64,000 bases of DNA from Roseibium aggregatum IAM 12614 (GTDB lineage Bacteria; Pseudomonadota; Alphaproteobacteria; Rhizobiales; Stappiaceae). Position numbers and translations under genes: made by a program. The stretch's first letter is position 1; each line of letters starts with the position of its first letter. The notes under the pieces are model-generated. The model made no database searches, was not told where the DNA came from, and saw nothing but the letters and a program-made list of their open reading frames with translations. Positions 44,557-54,505 of the stretch are shown piece after piece. The stretch covers positions 310,001 to 374,000 of the forward strand of contig NZ_AAUW01000002.1 of the NCBI RefSeq assembly GCF_000168975.1, given 5' to 3'.

Positions 44557-45391
44557 GGTTATAGATGTCCCACGCTTCGTCGCCGCCAGCACCGTTGTGG
44601 ATCATCGCCATCAGCGCTGCAACCACCGCCTTCGGATTGTCGTGCTGATAGATGTTGCGGCCATAGACCATGCCCTTGGCACCCTGACGCATAAGCGCAG
44701 CGGATTTGTCGAGAACGGCCTTCAGATCTTCCTTGCCGCCGCCACGCACCAGAACCGGGACCCGCGCCGCTTCCACCACCCGGTGGAAGTCCTCCGCGTG
44801 CTCGGTCGGGTCCGCCTTGATGATGTCGGCTCCCATCTCGCTTGCCAGCCGGACAAGGGTCACGATCTTGTCTGCGTCGCCATCGACCTGATAGCCACCG
44901 CGAATATCATTCGGCAACATCACCAGCGGCTCGATCATCAGCGGCATGCCGTATTTGTGGCAGGCAGCGCGCACCCTGGAGATATTCTCCACGCATTGGC
45001 GGAACAGCTCGGGCTCGTCCGGCAGCATGAACAGGTTCACCACCACGCAAGCCGCATCCATCTCCAGCGCGCCGATAATCGGCTCGTCGGCATTTTGCAA
45101 CATCGACCACATCACCCGGTGGCGCTGGTCGTTATACGGGTTGCCCATGTCGATGCGCATCACCAGCGCGGGCTTGTCTTTCTCCGGACGCGACTGCAAC
45201 AGGTCCGCCTGGCCATAGGCCATCTGGATCGCATCCGGGCCGGCCTTCACCAGGGTGTCGACGACACCGGCCATATCTTCCAGACCAACCAGGAAGCTCG
45301 GTTCGTTGCACACGCCGTGATCGACGGCAACATCCAGACAGCCGCCGTGGGTGAACATCCGGTTCATCCGGGCTTTCGGGCTCAAACGCAT
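44549..45391 (-). CDS. Class I aldolase of the DeoC/FbaB/LsrF family
   Basis: A 280-residue TIM-barrel Schiff-base aldolase. It opens with LDVAVDHGVCNEPSFLVG, a phosphate- and substrate-binding block of FbaB-type aldolases. The likely Schiff-base Lys192 lies in GADIIKADPTEHAEDF, and the C-terminal phosphate loop is PVLVRGGGKEDLKAVL with GAKGMVYGRNIYQ. LsrF, which handles phospho-AI-2, is a homologue, so cleavage of a keto-sugar phosphate or a thiolase-type reaction are both possible. It overlaps the GlpD-like gene by 10 bp and the kinase by 8 bp, so the three are coupled. Confidence 0.87.
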   Translation of the reverse strand: MRLSPKARMNRMFTHGGCLDVAVDHGVCNEPSFLVGLEDMAGVVDTLVKAGPDAIQMAYGQADLLQSRPEKDKPALVMRIDMGNPYNDQRHRVMWSMLQNADEPIIGALEMDAACVVVNLFMLPDEPELFRQCVENISRVRAACHKYGMPLMIEPLVMLPNDIRGGYQVDGDADKIVTLVRLASEMGADIIKADPTEHAEDFHRVVEAARVPVLVRGGGKEDLKAVLDKSAALMRQGAKGMVYGRNIYQHDNPKAVVAALMAMIHNGAGGDEAWDIYNRG

Positions 45392-47109
45392 ATTCTGCTC
45401 CTGCTCATGTTTTCGTTTCGGCGGCCGTCAAGGGTGACGCCGTGATAGGTGGAAAGGTCTTCAATCAGCCGGTCGCGCTGTTGCTCGCGCTCCTCCTCGG
45501 ACCAGCCGAGTTCTTCACCGGCGACAGCAGCCAGCTTGTCGAGCAGGGCCTCGCTCAAAAGCCCTCTGATGGCGAGTGTGGTCCGCCGCAGGACGATGTC
45601 GGCGAGGGTCACCACATTTTCATGCTGCGCGAGAAAGGCGACTTCCGCTGCCGTTATCTCTGTGTCGGAGCCGAGCGCCTCGTCGTCCGCTCGTTCCTGA
45701 CAGAAAGCCAGGAGCTCCAGCGCCGCTGTACCGTAAGTCTCGGCAAGGTGAGCTGCCCGTTTCGGGCCGATCCCGAATTTCGCAGCAAGGTCACGCTCCA
45801 GGATCGCGGCCTTTTGCGGAAAGTTCCTGCCACCACCAATGGGAAGCTTCAGCGTGTCGACTTTCCGCGTCCGGCCGAGTTCGCCGAGCACCTCGTCCGC
45901 CGCCTGTTCGGCAAAGGCACGGAATGTCGTCCACTTGCCGCCAATCATGCAGATCTGCGGTACGGGACCATCGATGCGCGTGGTAAAATGGCCTCTGGAA
46001 ATCCGGCCGGTGAAATCATGGTCGCTCTTCGGCAACGGCCGAATGCCGCTGTAACTGAAAACGACATCATCCGCGCTGAAGTCGATCTCCGGAAAGACGA
46101 GGCGAAGCGAGCCCAGGATATAGGCTTGCTCTTCCGGCTCGCAGCGCACGCGTTCAGCCGTCTTGACGCGAATATCGGTCGATCCGGCCAGCACCTTGCC
46201 GAAGAACGGAAAGACGATGCAGACCCGGCCATCCGAATTCTCGAAATAGACCATATGTCCGCCAAGCGCCTTTTCCAGCGCCGGATTGTCGAGAATGAGA
46301 TGAGACCCCTTGGTGCCCGACACCAGCCGTTCGTGGCTGGCATTGCCGGCAAGCTCATCGATGGCATCGTCCAGCCAGGCACCTGTCGCGTTGACGATGA
46401 TCTTCGCCGAGATTTTCTCGCTGCGCCCGCTTGCTTCGTCGCGCAGGAGGAAGCCATCCCCGTCGGGCTCAAGACAGGCATAATTGAGGGCAACACACTC
46501 CGGCGCCGTTTCTTCCACTTCTCTGACCAGTTCCAGCCCCAGCCGCTCCGGGTGGCTGATCCAGGCATCGTGGTAGGTCGCCGAGCAGCGAATGGCACCG
46601 GTGAGGCCCGGCCAGGTCTCGCGGGTTGCCTGTGCGCCCCGAAACTCATGCTTCGGCAACAGCCGGCGTTTGCGGGTCACCCAATCGTAGAGCGTCAAGC
46701 CGAGCTTGATCGGGACCGCCCCCCGGCTGGCGGGCTGGCCGGAAAAACCGAAGAAGCTTGCCGCGCTGTTCAAGAGCCCGGAGAAGAGCGAACCGATGGG
46801 AATGACCGTCGGTAGCGGATGGACCAGATGAGGTGCATTGACCAGCAGCGCGTCCCGTTCGCGCAAGGATTCGCGCACGAGGTCAAACTCGCCGTTTTCC
46901 AGATAGCGCAGTCCCCCGTGGATCATGCGCGACAGGGCAGAGCTGCATCCTGAACAAAAGTCGTTGCGTTCCACCAGCAGCACCCTGACACCCTGCAGTG
47001 CCAGATCCCGGTAGACCCCGATCCCGTTGATACCGCCGCCCACGACAACGGCATCGAAGGCGCCGTCACGCGCGACGCGGTCCCATTTTTCCTGCCGTTG
47101 TTCGGACAT
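45382..47109 (-). CDS. GlpD-like FAD-dependent glycerol-3-phosphate dehydrogenase family protein
   Basis: A 575-residue flavoenzyme that oxidises a polyol phosphate to the keto phosphate. The FAD-binding start is DAVVVGGGINGIGVYRDLAL, with RNDFCSGCSSALSRMIHGGL and RYLENGEFDLVRE. Then come a substrate region (SYSGIRPLP), MIGGKWTTFRAFAEQAADEV and a C-terminal helical cap. In an operon with a kinase, it more likely acts on a tetritol- or pentitol-phosphate, as EryB does, than on glycerol phosphate. The ATG at 47109 was chosen because GGGGAAGG precedes it; an upstream GTG adds 16 residues. Confidence 0.88.
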   Translation of the reverse strand: MSEQRQEKWDRVARDGAFDAVVVGGGINGIGVYRDLALQGVRVLLVERNDFCSGCSSALSRMIHGGLRYLENGEFDLVRESLRERDALLVNAPHLVHPLPTVIPIGSLFSGLLNSAASFFGFSGQPASRGAVPIKLGLTLYDWVTRKRRLLPKHEFRGAQATRETWPGLTGAIRCSATYHDAWISHPERLGLELVREVEETAPECVALNYACLEPDGDGFLLRDEASGRSEKISAKIIVNATGAWLDDAIDELAGNASHERLVSGTKGSHLILDNPALEKALGGHMVYFENSDGRVCIVFPFFGKVLAGSTDIRVKTAERVRCEPEEQAYILGSLRLVFPEIDFSADDVVFSYSGIRPLPKSDHDFTGRISRGHFTTRIDGPVPQICMIGGKWTTFRAFAEQAADEVLGELGRTRKVDTLKLPIGGGRNFPQKAAILERDLAAKFGIGPKRAAHLAETYGTAALELLAFCQERADDEALGSDTEITAAEVAFLAQHENVVTLADIVLRRTTLAIRGLLSEALLDKLAAVAGEELGWSEEEREQQRDRLIEDLSTYHGVTLDGRRNENMSRSRICV

Positions 47110-47170
47110 GCCTTCCCCGTTCACCGGACGGATGTCCGGTGCCCTTTCCAATTTCACGTGTCACAATCTC

Positions 47171-48166
47171 TTAAGCGGCGAGGTCCGTCAGATGTGTCGC
47201 GGCGGCGGTGCCGATGACCCCGATTTCTTCACGCGTCAATCTGAGACGCCCTGCCTTGGCATTTTCCCGCGCCTGATCCGGATCACGCGCCCCGCACAGG
47301 GAAAAGGTTATGCCCGGCTGCTGCAGCGTCCAGGCAATCACCACCTGGGCCTTGGTCGCGCCGTGGGCCTCCGCAATCGGTGCAATCGCGTCCATCAGCC
47401 GGGCGACCTTGCGACGGTTCTCGACCGAAAAGCGCGGATTGTCCTTGCGCTGGTCATCGCCTTCAAACGTCCGGTCCGGGCCGATCTTGCCGGTCAGAAG
47501 ACCCAGCGCGAGCGACGAATAGCTCAGCACCGAGACCTTTTCCTGAAGACAGAGCGGCACATGGGTTTCCTCGATGTCGCGCTTGATCATCGAATATTCT
47601 TCCTGGATGGCGTCCAGTTGCCCGGCAGCCAGATAGGCTTTCACATCGTCGACTGTCGTGTTGCTGGCCCCGATGGAGCGGATCTTGCCCTGAGCCTTCA
47701 GGGTCTCCAGCGCTTCCATGGTTTCGGATATCGGCGTTGTCGGGTCTTGCCAGTGGGTGATGTAGTGATCGATGTAATCGGTCCCGAGCCGCTTCAGGCT
47801 CTGCTCCACTTCATAGACGATCGCATCCTTGCCGAGATACCGGTGCACCGGCTTGCCGTCGTAATCGAAAAAATGATTGCCCTTCTGAGTGTGCCAGACG
47901 AGACCGCATTTGGTTGCCAGCACCACCTTGTCGCGGCGGCCTGCAATCGCCTTGCCGACGATCTCCTCCGACAGCCCCTGGCCATAGGCCGGCGCGGTGT
48001 CGATCAGGCTGACGCCTTCGTCGATGGAGGCCTGGATTGCGGAAATCGACTTCGCCTCATCAGTGCCGCCCCACATCCAGCCGCCAATGGCCCAGGTGCC
48101 GAGCCCGATAGCCGACGCATTTATGTTTGAGCGTCCGATCTCGCGTGTCAGCATTTCATGCAACAT
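47171..48166 (-). CDS. Aldo/keto reductase
   Basis: A 331-residue NADPH-dependent carbonyl reductase of the AKR superfamily. All four catalytic residues are visible: Asp and Tyr in LIDTAPAYGQGLSE, Lys in VVLATKCGLVW and His in IDHYITHWQDP. The C-terminal cofactor loop has QQPGITFSLCGARDPDQARE. The enzyme could interconvert an aldose and its alditol before or after phosphorylation. It starts 11 bp before the end of the SorC regulator gene (overlap), so it is translationally coupled to it. The GlpD-like gene follows after 61 bp. Confidence 0.9.
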   Translation of the reverse strand: MLHEMLTREIGRSNINASAIGLGTWAIGGWMWGGTDEAKSISAIQASIDEGVSLIDTAPAYGQGLSEEIVGKAIAGRRDKVVLATKCGLVWHTQKGNHFFDYDGKPVHRYLGKDAIVYEVEQSLKRLGTDYIDHYITHWQDPTTPISETMEALETLKAQGKIRSIGASNTTVDDVKAYLAAGQLDAIQEEYSMIKRDIEETHVPLCLQEKVSVLSYSSLALGLLTGKIGPDRTFEGDDQRKDNPRFSVENRRKVARLMDAIAPIAEAHGATKAQVVIAWTLQQPGITFSLCGARDPDQARENAKAGRLRLTREEIGVIGTAAATHLTDLAA

Positions 48167-49136
48167 TCTGTTTGCCTTCCATGGTTGCAAGGACCGCCCC
48201 TGCGGTGTCCTCGTCCAAGATGAGTGAATTCAGATAGTTTCCGTTGAGGACCGCCCGGATCGGCCAGATCTTCTCGTCGCCCGATGTCACTCCGATAACG
48301 CGCTTGAAGCGCCGCAGCTCCTCCGGTGCCAGGGCAACCAGCCGCGAATTGAGCGCGTAGTCGGCAACCGTCCCGTCCTGGCGCATCAGGTAGGCCAGAA
48401 ATTCGGCGCTGACGCCGCTGCCAATCAGCATCTTGCGGTCCGATTCCGGCATCGGGTGCAGGTCGTAGTAGCTCGACCCGGGCGCTGCGATGGAGCCGAT
48501 GCCGACCAGAGCAATGGTCGCCTGCCGCGCCAGATCCAGAACCTGCCGGATGGAGGCCACCTCCATCAGCATGTCGCGCTGTTCCCGGCTTTCGGCAAAG
48601 AGCGGCGCATGAAGCTGCAGCGCGGTGCCGCCCAGTTTCTCGGCCATCAGGCTGGCCTGATGGTTGACGTCCGTGTGGTACTTGCCCTGCACCCCGCCGG
48701 TCAGCGGCACCACGGTGACGTCGAACTTCCGGTCCGTCTCGATGTTCTGCACCACCGCACCGACCGCCTTGCCGCCCGTGATCGCGATGATATCGCCGTC
48801 GCGGATAGTCTCCACCAGATGATTGGCGGCGGCCAGGCCGACCTGCTTCAGCGTCGTGTTCGGGCTGCCCTCGACGGACGAGGTGACCAGTGCCTTTGAG
48901 AGCGGCGTCGCCTGCTCCAGCAGATGCTCCAGATCCGTCAGCCGCTGGAACGGGTTTTCGATATCGATCTTGATCATGCCCATCTTGCGGCCCTGGGTGA
49001 TCAGCCTGTTGACCTTCGAGGTCGACAGGTTGAGCAGCTCGGCGATCTCCGACTGTTTCTTGCCTTCCAGGAAATGCAGCACAAGGACCGTATGCATCTG
49101 GCGCATCAGCTCGATATCGTTTTTCTTGTCCGCCAT
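48156..49136 (-). CDS. SorC/DeoR-family sugar-responsive regulator
   Basis: A 326-residue local regulator. The N-terminal helix-turn-helix is MHTVLVLHFLEGKKQSEIAE, LLNLSTSKVNRLITQGRKMG. The C-terminal SorC sugar-phosphate-binding domain has IRDGDIIAITGGKAVGAVVQ, VVPLTGGVQG, and later IALVGIGSIAAPGSSYYDLH. LsrR and EryD are family members that respond to phosphorylated effectors made by a kinase of the same operon, as could happen here. The ATG at 49136 begins the HTH domain directly; longer in-frame reading only runs into the permease region. It lies 26 bp after the permease gene. Confidence 0.9.
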   Translation of the reverse strand: MADKKNDIELMRQMHTVLVLHFLEGKKQSEIAELLNLSTSKVNRLITQGRKMGMIKIDIENPFQRLTDLEHLLEQATPLSKALVTSSVEGSPNTTLKQVGLAAANHLVETIRDGDIIAITGGKAVGAVVQNIETDRKFDVTVVPLTGGVQGKYHTDVNHQASLMAEKLGGTALQLHAPLFAESREQRDMLMEVASIRQVLDLARQATIALVGIGSIAAPGSSYYDLHPMPESDRKMLIGSGVSAEFLAYLMRQDGTVADYALNSRLVALAPEELRRFKRVIGVTSGDEKIWPIRAVLNGNYLNSLILDEDTAGAVLATMEGKQNVA

Positions 49137-49162
49137 CGGATTGCCTCTTCGCTGGTGCCGGG

Positions 49163-50164
49163 TCAGGCGCGTTTCTTGACGAGATAGTGGTCGATGGAGA
49201 CGGCCGTCAGCAGGATCGAACCACGGATGATATCCTGCCAATAGACCGAGACATCCAGAAGCGCGAGCGAGCTGGAGACCACCGACAGCAGCACTGCCCC
49301 GAGGATCGCCCCGAATATGGTGCCCGAGCCACCCTTGAGGCTCGCCCCGCCGATGACGGCGGCAGCGATGACGTTCAGCTCCATGCCGATGCCGAAGGTC
49401 GGCTGGGCCGAGCCGAAGCGGGCCATGTAGATGATGCCGGCAACACCGCAGAGCGCTGAGCAAAGGGTCGTCGTGAAGAACACCACACGCTTGGTGCGGA
49501 TGCCGGAATAGGCTGCCGCCTTCTCGTTGCTGCCGGTGTAGAATACCTTGCGGAACATGGTCGTGCGGCGCAGCAGGAAGTCGAACCCGATCACCACCAC
49601 AAGGAAGATCAGGATGACGACCGGGATAGGCCCAATGGAGCCCTGACCGATGAACTTGAATTCCGGCGGCAGGGTGAAGAGACCGAGCGGACGTCCGCCT
49701 GTCCCCAGAAGGCACGCCCCCCGGGCTATCACCATGATCGCCAGCGACACGATGAAATGATGCAGGCCGACGCGGGTGACAAAGAAGCCCATGAAAGCCC
49801 CGATCGCCGTGCAGGCGGCGATTGAAATCGCAGAGGCCACCCAGGGGTCGACACCATTGAGGAACAGCCATCCGGCAATCACCATGGCCAGTGCCGTCAC
49901 CGAACCGACCGAAAGATCGATACCGCCCGAAATCAGCAGGATGGTCATGCCGACCACCACGATGCCTTCCACCGCAAACGCCATGACCATGGCGCGCATG
50001 TTCACCCAGGTCAGGAAGTAGGGCGAGGCGAAGGACATGACGATGAACAGCACGAGAATGATCGCGATCAGCCCCGTTTCGCGCATGCGCAGCAGCTTGC
50101 GGATAAAAGATACGTCCGCCGGTTTGCCGTTCGGCGCGTCTGTCACGGAGACGGCGTCTTCCAT
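49163..50164 (-). CDS. Ribose-type ABC transporter permease (RbsC family)
   Basis: A 333-residue inner-membrane subunit with about nine to ten helices. Family blocks include VEGIVVVGMTILLISGGIDL, SVGSVTALAMVIAGW, NEKAAAYSGIRTKRVVFFT and AAAVIGGASLKGGSGT, where EAA-like contacts with the ATPase reside. The permease probably works as a homodimer with one two-NBD ATPase. The ATG at 50164 has GGGGGAAAT upstream and lies 14 bp after the ATPase stop. Imports a sugar or polyol with the binding protein encoded at 51810. Confidence 0.92.
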   Translation of the reverse strand: MEDAVSVTDAPNGKPADVSFIRKLLRMRETGLIAIILVLFIVMSFASPYFLTWVNMRAMVMAFAVEGIVVVGMTILLISGGIDLSVGSVTALAMVIAGWLFLNGVDPWVASAISIAACTAIGAFMGFFVTRVGLHHFIVSLAIMVIARGACLLGTGGRPLGLFTLPPEFKFIGQGSIGPIPVVILIFLVVVIGFDFLLRRTTMFRKVFYTGSNEKAAAYSGIRTKRVVFFTTTLCSALCGVAGIIYMARFGSAQPTFGIGMELNVIAAAVIGGASLKGGSGTIFGAILGAVLLSVVSSSLALLDVSVYWQDIIRGSILLTAVSIDHYLVKKRA

Positions 50165-50178
50165 GATTTCCCCCACGA

Positions 50179-51696
50179 TTAGTGTATGGTCGCCTTGGCG
50201 CCCACGGACGCCAGGTGCATTATGTTTTCTTCAGTCATCTGCGCGCCCGTGACCTCGCCGCTGATCCGTCCCTCCCGGACGACCAGCACACGGTCGCAAA
50301 CGCCGATCAGTTCCGGCAGCTCCGAGGAAATCACCAGAATCCCGACCCCGCTGCTTGCAAGGTTGCGCAAGATGCGGTGAATCTCTGCCTTCGCGCCCAC
50401 ATCCACGCCGCGCGTTGGCTCGTCCAGGAAAATCAGCTTCGGATTGACCGACAGCATTTTCGCGATCGCGACCTTCTGCTGGTTGCCCCCCGAGAGCGAG
50501 GACACCGGGTCCGACAGCGAGCCGTACTTGAGGTTCAGCCGCTTGCCGAGCCTTTCGGCCTGGGCTTCTTCCCTGGTCCCGGCGATCAACCCGAAGGGGG
50601 TCGCCACCTGTTCCAGCTTGAGAGCGGACACATTGGCGGCAATCGACATGTCGAGAAAGATGCCGTCGCCCTTCCGGTCTTCCGACAGATAGACGATGCC
50701 TTCGGCAATACTGTCGCGATAGGTCTTCAGCGAGAGCTTACGCCCGTTGAGCGTCACCTCGCCCGTGACGTCGCCTTCAAGCCGGCAGATGCCCTTCACG
50801 ATCTCGCTTCGCCCGGCACCGATCAGCCCGGCGATCCCGAGGATTTCCCCCTTGCGAAGCTCAAACGTGACATCCTTGAACCGCGTGCGTTCGCTCAGGT
50901 TGCGCACGTCCAGAATGATGCCGTCCGTCTTTTCGCTTTCCGACTGCTTGCGCGGATAAAGCTCGTCGATCACGCGGCCCACCATGGCATTGACCACGTC
51001 GTCGGGCTGGATCTCCGCAACATTGCGGGTGGTGATGTAGTTTCCGTCCCGGAAGACGGAGACGCGGTCGCAATTGTCGAAGATCTCGACCATGCGATGG
51101 GAGATGTAGATGATCGAGATACCCTTGCCGGCGAGACGGCGCATGATCTTGAAAAGGATCTGCGCTTCCTTCTCGGTCAGCGCCGCTGTCGGCTCGTCCA
51201 GGATCAGCACCCGGCAGTCAAGCGTCAGCGCCTTGGCGATCTCGACGAGCTGCTGGTGGGAAATCGACAGGTCCCGGACGAGTGTCGCCGGATCGATGTC
51301 GCCAAGCTGGCCCAGCACCTCGGCAGCCTTCTTTTCAAGCGCGCGGTAATTCATCAGGAAGGACCGGCTGAGATTGGTCGTCGCCATGAAGATGTTCTCG
51401 GCAACCGTGACATCGGGGCACAGCGCGATCTCCTGGTGAACAAAGCCGATGCCCAGCTTTTGCGCCACGGCGGGCGACGAAATGACAACTTGTTTGCCGT
51501 CTAAATAAATCTCACCACTGTCCGGCTGCAAGATCCCGTCGATGATATTCATCAGCGTGGACTTGCCGGCGCCGTTCTCCCCGGCAAGCGCGTGGATTTC
51601 GCCTTTGCGCAGTTCGAAGTCCACGCCCTTCAGTGCCTGAACGGGTCCGAAGGATTTCGTTAGATTGGAGATCTTCAGGATCACATCGTCAATCAT
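50179..51696 (-). CDS. Ribose-type ABC transporter ATPase (RbsA family, two nucleotide-binding domains)
   Basis: A 505-residue tandem ATPase. The first domain has Walker [10 protein letters not shown], signature-like [16 protein letters not shown] and Walker [14 protein letters not shown]. The second has the family-typical degenerate GLIGAGRSE, then [17 protein letters not shown] and [15 protein letters not shown]. This arrangement defines the CUT2 sugar importers. The start at 51696 ([17 protein letters not shown]) was preferred to one 19 codons earlier because it matches the family start, although neither has a strong ribosome site. It is second in the sugar operon. Confidence 0.92.
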   Translation of the reverse strand: MIDDVILKISNLTKSFGPVQALKGVDFELRKGEIHALAGENGAGKSTLMNIIDGILQPDSGEIYLDGKQVVISSPAVAQKLGIGFVHQEIALCPDVTVAENIFMATTNLSRSFLMNYRALEKKAAEVLGQLGDIDPATLVRDLSISHQQLVEIAKALTLDCRVLILDEPTAALTEKEAQILFKIMRRLAGKGISIIYISHRMVEIFDNCDRVSVFRDGNYITTRNVAEIQPDDVVNAMVGRVIDELYPRKQSESEKTDGIILDVRNLSERTRFKDVTFELRKGEILGIAGLIGAGRSEIVKGICRLEGDVTGEVTLNGRKLSLKTYRDSIAEGIVYLSEDRKGDGIFLDMSIAANVSALKLEQVATPFGLIAGTREEAQAERLGKRLNLKYGSLSDPVSSLSGGNQQKVAIAKMLSVNPKLIFLDEPTRGVDVGAKAEIHRILRNLASSGVGILVISSELPELIGVCDRVLVVREGRISGEVTGAQMTEENIMHLASVGAKATIH

Positions 51697-51809
51697 GGCA
51701 AGGCCGATTTGCTCAAATTTCCGGAAAAGAACGGGCTGCCTGATCTGCTTCATCGACTGCAGGCAGCCCGCCGTTTCGACCGGGGCCCGACAGGGCCCCG
51801 GCTCGTTCG

Positions 51810-52826
51810 TCAGCTCGGATCGCGGCCTTCCATGTAGGCGTTGAGATCGAAGCTATCGGCGTTTTCCTTGGTGATCACGGCAAAGCCGTTGTCGACGTAG
51901 GGGATCTGCATCGGGTTGTAGCCAGACACCTTGTAGTCGTTGAACGGATCGAACACGTCGGAGTGCGCAGCCAGGAACACGGCCATGAAGCCCATGAACC
52001 CCTGCATGCCCTGGTTCGGGTTCAGCGCCATGTGGATGTTGCCTGCCTTGATGTGCTCCAGCGTGGTCGGCGTCACGTCCGCATGCATGATCAGAACCTT
52101 GGCTTCCGCCTCCAGCACGGCGGCAACGGCCCCTTCGGCAGAGCCCGCTTCCGGGATCCAGAGCGCGGCCAGGTTCGGGTTGGCCTGAAGGATCGAGGCC
52201 GTTGCCCGGTAGGCGGCGTTGCTGTCCTGGTTGGTTGCCTGGCGGCCGACCAGTTTCATGTTCGGGTAGTTCTTCTCCATGTAGTCGATCAGCGCGGTCA
52301 CGCGCAGGTCGTGGTTCGACTGACCCGGGTTCTCAAGAACCGCGTATTCGGCACTGTCGCCAACCTGCTTGACGATTTCTTCGGCCGCGAACTTGGCCTC
52401 GGCAAGGTTATCGGAGGTGACATAGGCGCTGCGCTTGGATTTCGGAGAATCCGCCGCAAAGGTGACGATCTGCGTACCGCTGTCGACCGCCCGGTCAATC
52501 GGCTCGATGAACGGGTCGGACTGCATCGGATGCAGCAGAACACCGGCAGGCTGCTTGACCATGTCCTGCTCGAACGACGCAATCTGCTTGGTGATGTCGT
52601 AGTCCGGCGTGCCGGAGAAGATCGTCTCGCAGCCGAAGGCGGCCGCGGCCTGCTTGAAGCCCTGATAGACCGGCACCCAGTAAGGATGACCGGAGACCAT
52701 GACGTTCATGATGTAGGTTTCACCCGGCTCGCATTGCAAGCCGTCCGCAGCCGCCGGAGCGGCGGTCAGGACAGTGGCTGACAACATGCCGGAAGCCAGA
52801 ATTCCCTTGAAGATAGAAGTGCCCAT
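51810..52826 (-). CDS. Ribose-type ABC transporter sugar-binding protein
   Basis: A 338-residue periplasmic binding protein. After a Sec signal ([20 protein letters not shown]), the mature protein has the type-1 fold, with [60 protein letters not shown] and [20 protein letters not shown]. Binding partners are typically sugars, polyols or AI-2-like furanoses. It is the first gene of the operon, with GGGAGGAAACT before the ATG and a 600-bp leader upstream holding an AT-rich palindrome. Confidence 0.92.
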   Translation of the reverse strand: MGTSIFKGILASGMLSATVLTAAPAAADGLQCEPGETYIMNVMVSGHPYWVPVYQGFKQAAAAFGCETIFSGTPDYDITKQIASFEQDMVKQPAGVLLHPMQSDPFIEPIDRAVDSGTQIVTFAADSPKSKRSAYVTSDNLAEAKFAAEEIVKQVGDSAEYAVLENPGQSNHDLRVTALIDYMEKNYPNMKLVGRQATNQDSNAAYRATASILQANPNLAALWIPEAGSAEGAVAAVLEAEAKVLIMHADVTPTTLEHIKAGNIHMALNPNQGMQGFMGFMAVFLAAHSDVFDPFNDYKVSGYNPMQIPYVDNGFAVITKENADSFDLNAYMEGRDPS

Positions 52827-53431
52827 AGTTTCCTCCCTGGACCCGCGGTCTCCCGGCCGCAAGCAGCCGAACCTCCGTTGGGTGATCGATTTCAGATTGT
52901 CAGGAAAACCGCCTGCGCTCCTCAACGCAGTCAGCCCTGACGCTGCTCCTCCCGCTCTTGCAACCCAGCCTGTCAGAGGCTTCTAGATTTGCAAGAAATT
53001 TCAATCACTGGTTTTTATCCCAGCGACACCATGGATAAGAGCCGCCCCCGGAAACCGTCAAACTTTTTTGGCATTTATTTCTTTTTCTGAAATTTATTTC
53101 AAATTTCACCACGCTTGAACAGGTGAAAGCCCGACCCTCCCCGGTCGGTCAACCATCTGATATTGTTTATCTTTTTGCCAATACACTGAAATTCGCATCC
53201 AATCCGACTTCAAGTACCCGATTAAACCGAGGCATGACGCGTTTGATGTCAACGGCTCGATTTCGAAGGTGAGATGAGACACTCAAAAACACCACCCCAA
53301 CTTCGTGAGAAGCGTGAATCTGAATTCACAAAGTCGCCACGGCTGGCTATATTCTCTCTGCGGTCGAAGGCCGCTTGTTTACTGATTTGATATTCATTAT
53401 GAATTTCCCTCACATTTCCGGAGAGTTTGTT
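52827..53431. other. Long intergenic region, divergent promoters of the sugar and ATP-grasp loci
   Basis: About 600 bp without a convincing gene. It is strikingly AT-rich from 53060 to 53220, with a perfect 6-bp inverted repeat at 53088-53101 and a small GC stem (CCGACC/GGTCGG) near 53131-53148. Both divergent promoters must lie here; no further element was recognised. Confidence 0.5.
53088..53101. promoter_or_regulatory. Candidate SorC operator palindrome
   Basis: TGAAATTTATTTCA is a perfect 6-2-6 inverted repeat, and a further half-site (AATTTCA) follows directly. It lies about 260 bp before the binding-protein start, where the operon promoter is expected. The binding factor is inferred from the operon-encoded SorC gene only. 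Confidence 0.35.
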
Positions 53432-54403
53432 GTGCCGGTAAAAGAATTGCGAATACTGATATGTTCTGCAGGACGCCGCGTTGGATTGCTTCAGTGCTTC
53501 CGATCTGCCGCCGAACGCATGGGCATCCAGGTGGAAATACTTGCCTGTGACCTCGCTCCGGATTTAAGCGCAGCCTGCGCAAGTGCAGACCGGTCCTTTG
53601 CCGTGCCCCGATGCACTGACCCAGGCTATGCCGACGCCATTCTCGACATCGTGCGTTACAATCAGGTCGACCTGGTGGTTCCGACGATTGACCCGGAGTT
53701 GATGCCTCTTGCGGAAGTCTCGGACGCCTTCACTCGTCTGGGAGCGCGGCTGCATGTTTCTTCGACGGACGTCATCGAGATCGTCAGGGACAAACGCCTG
53801 ACGTCTGAAGTGCTCGAGGCGGCAGGCGTGCCCGTGCCCGGATCGCTCGGACACGAAGCGCTGCTGTCCGATCCGGACGCGCTCGGCTGGCCGATATTTG
53901 CCAAGCCAAGTGGCGGCAGCGCCAGCCGGGGATTGCAGGTCTTTCAGACGATCGGCGAGCTGCCGGACAGTTTCGAAGAACCCATGGTCTTCCAGCAGCT
54001 TCTGCGTGGCCAGGAATATACCATCAACATGTTCGTCGATTCAGACGGCCGCCTGAGAACCGTGGTTCCTCATCTGCGCATTCAGATCCGCGCGGGTGAG
54101 GTCGAGAAGGGAAGAACGGTTCGCCGCGACGATTTTCGGCAGATTGCCGAAGGCGTTCACCGGGCCTTGCCGGACTTGCGTGGTGTGGCCTGTTTTCAGG
54201 TGATCGACGACCCGGATCTTGGACCGCGTGTCATTGAAATCAATGCAAGATTCGGTGGCGGTTATCCTTTGGCCGACCATGCCGGCGCCCATTTTGCGCA
54301 ATGGCTGCTTGAGGAAGTGCTGGGCCAAACGTGCAGCGCAAATGATGACTGGCGAGAAAATGTCAAAATGCTCCGTTTCGATAGCGCGATCTATGACGGC
54401 TAA
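53432..54403 (+). CDS. ATP-grasp family ligase (CarB/PylC-like)
   Basis: A 323-residue carboxylate-amine/thiol ligase of the ATP-grasp fold, carbamoyl-phosphate synthase large-subunit type. The pre-ATP-grasp Rossmann part opens with LRILICSAGRRVGLLQCFRS. The ATP loop is WPIFAKPSGGSASRGLQVF, and the metal/ATP block is RVIEINARFGGGYPLADHAG. The substrate is unknown. The start is GTG 53432 with GGAGAG 6 nt upstream. A HAD phosphatase gene follows on the same strand after 102 bp, and the exopolysaccharide operon lies beyond. The pair may make a sugar or lipid modification, but this is only context. Confidence 0.85.
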   Translation: MPVKELRILICSAGRRVGLLQCFRSAAERMGIQVEILACDLAPDLSAACASADRSFAVPRCTDPGYADAILDIVRYNQVDLVVPTIDPELMPLAEVSDAFTRLGARLHVSSTDVIEIVRDKRLTSEVLEAAGVPVPGSLGHEALLSDPDALGWPIFAKPSGGSASRGLQVFQTIGELPDSFEEPMVFQQLLRGQEYTINMFVDSDGRLRTVVPHLRIQIRAGEVEKGRTVRRDDFRQIAEGVHRALPDLRGVACFQVIDDPDLGPRVIEINARFGGGYPLADHAGAHFAQWLLEEVLGQTCSANDDWRENVKMLRFDSAIYDG

Positions 54404-54505
54404 CCGTCCTGAACGTCGGCAAGCGGCAATTGCTTTTCGCCGACATCCACTCATCAGGCTCGCCGCTGTCGTTAGACCACCGGCCCGATATAGCTTGCTT
54501 GGTGG

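Noticed and set aside
48156..49871. A 571-codon reading of the SorC gene suggesting an N-terminal fusion
   Set aside because: The extra 245 codons lie in another frame of the RbsC permease gene; the HTH start at 49136 is natural.
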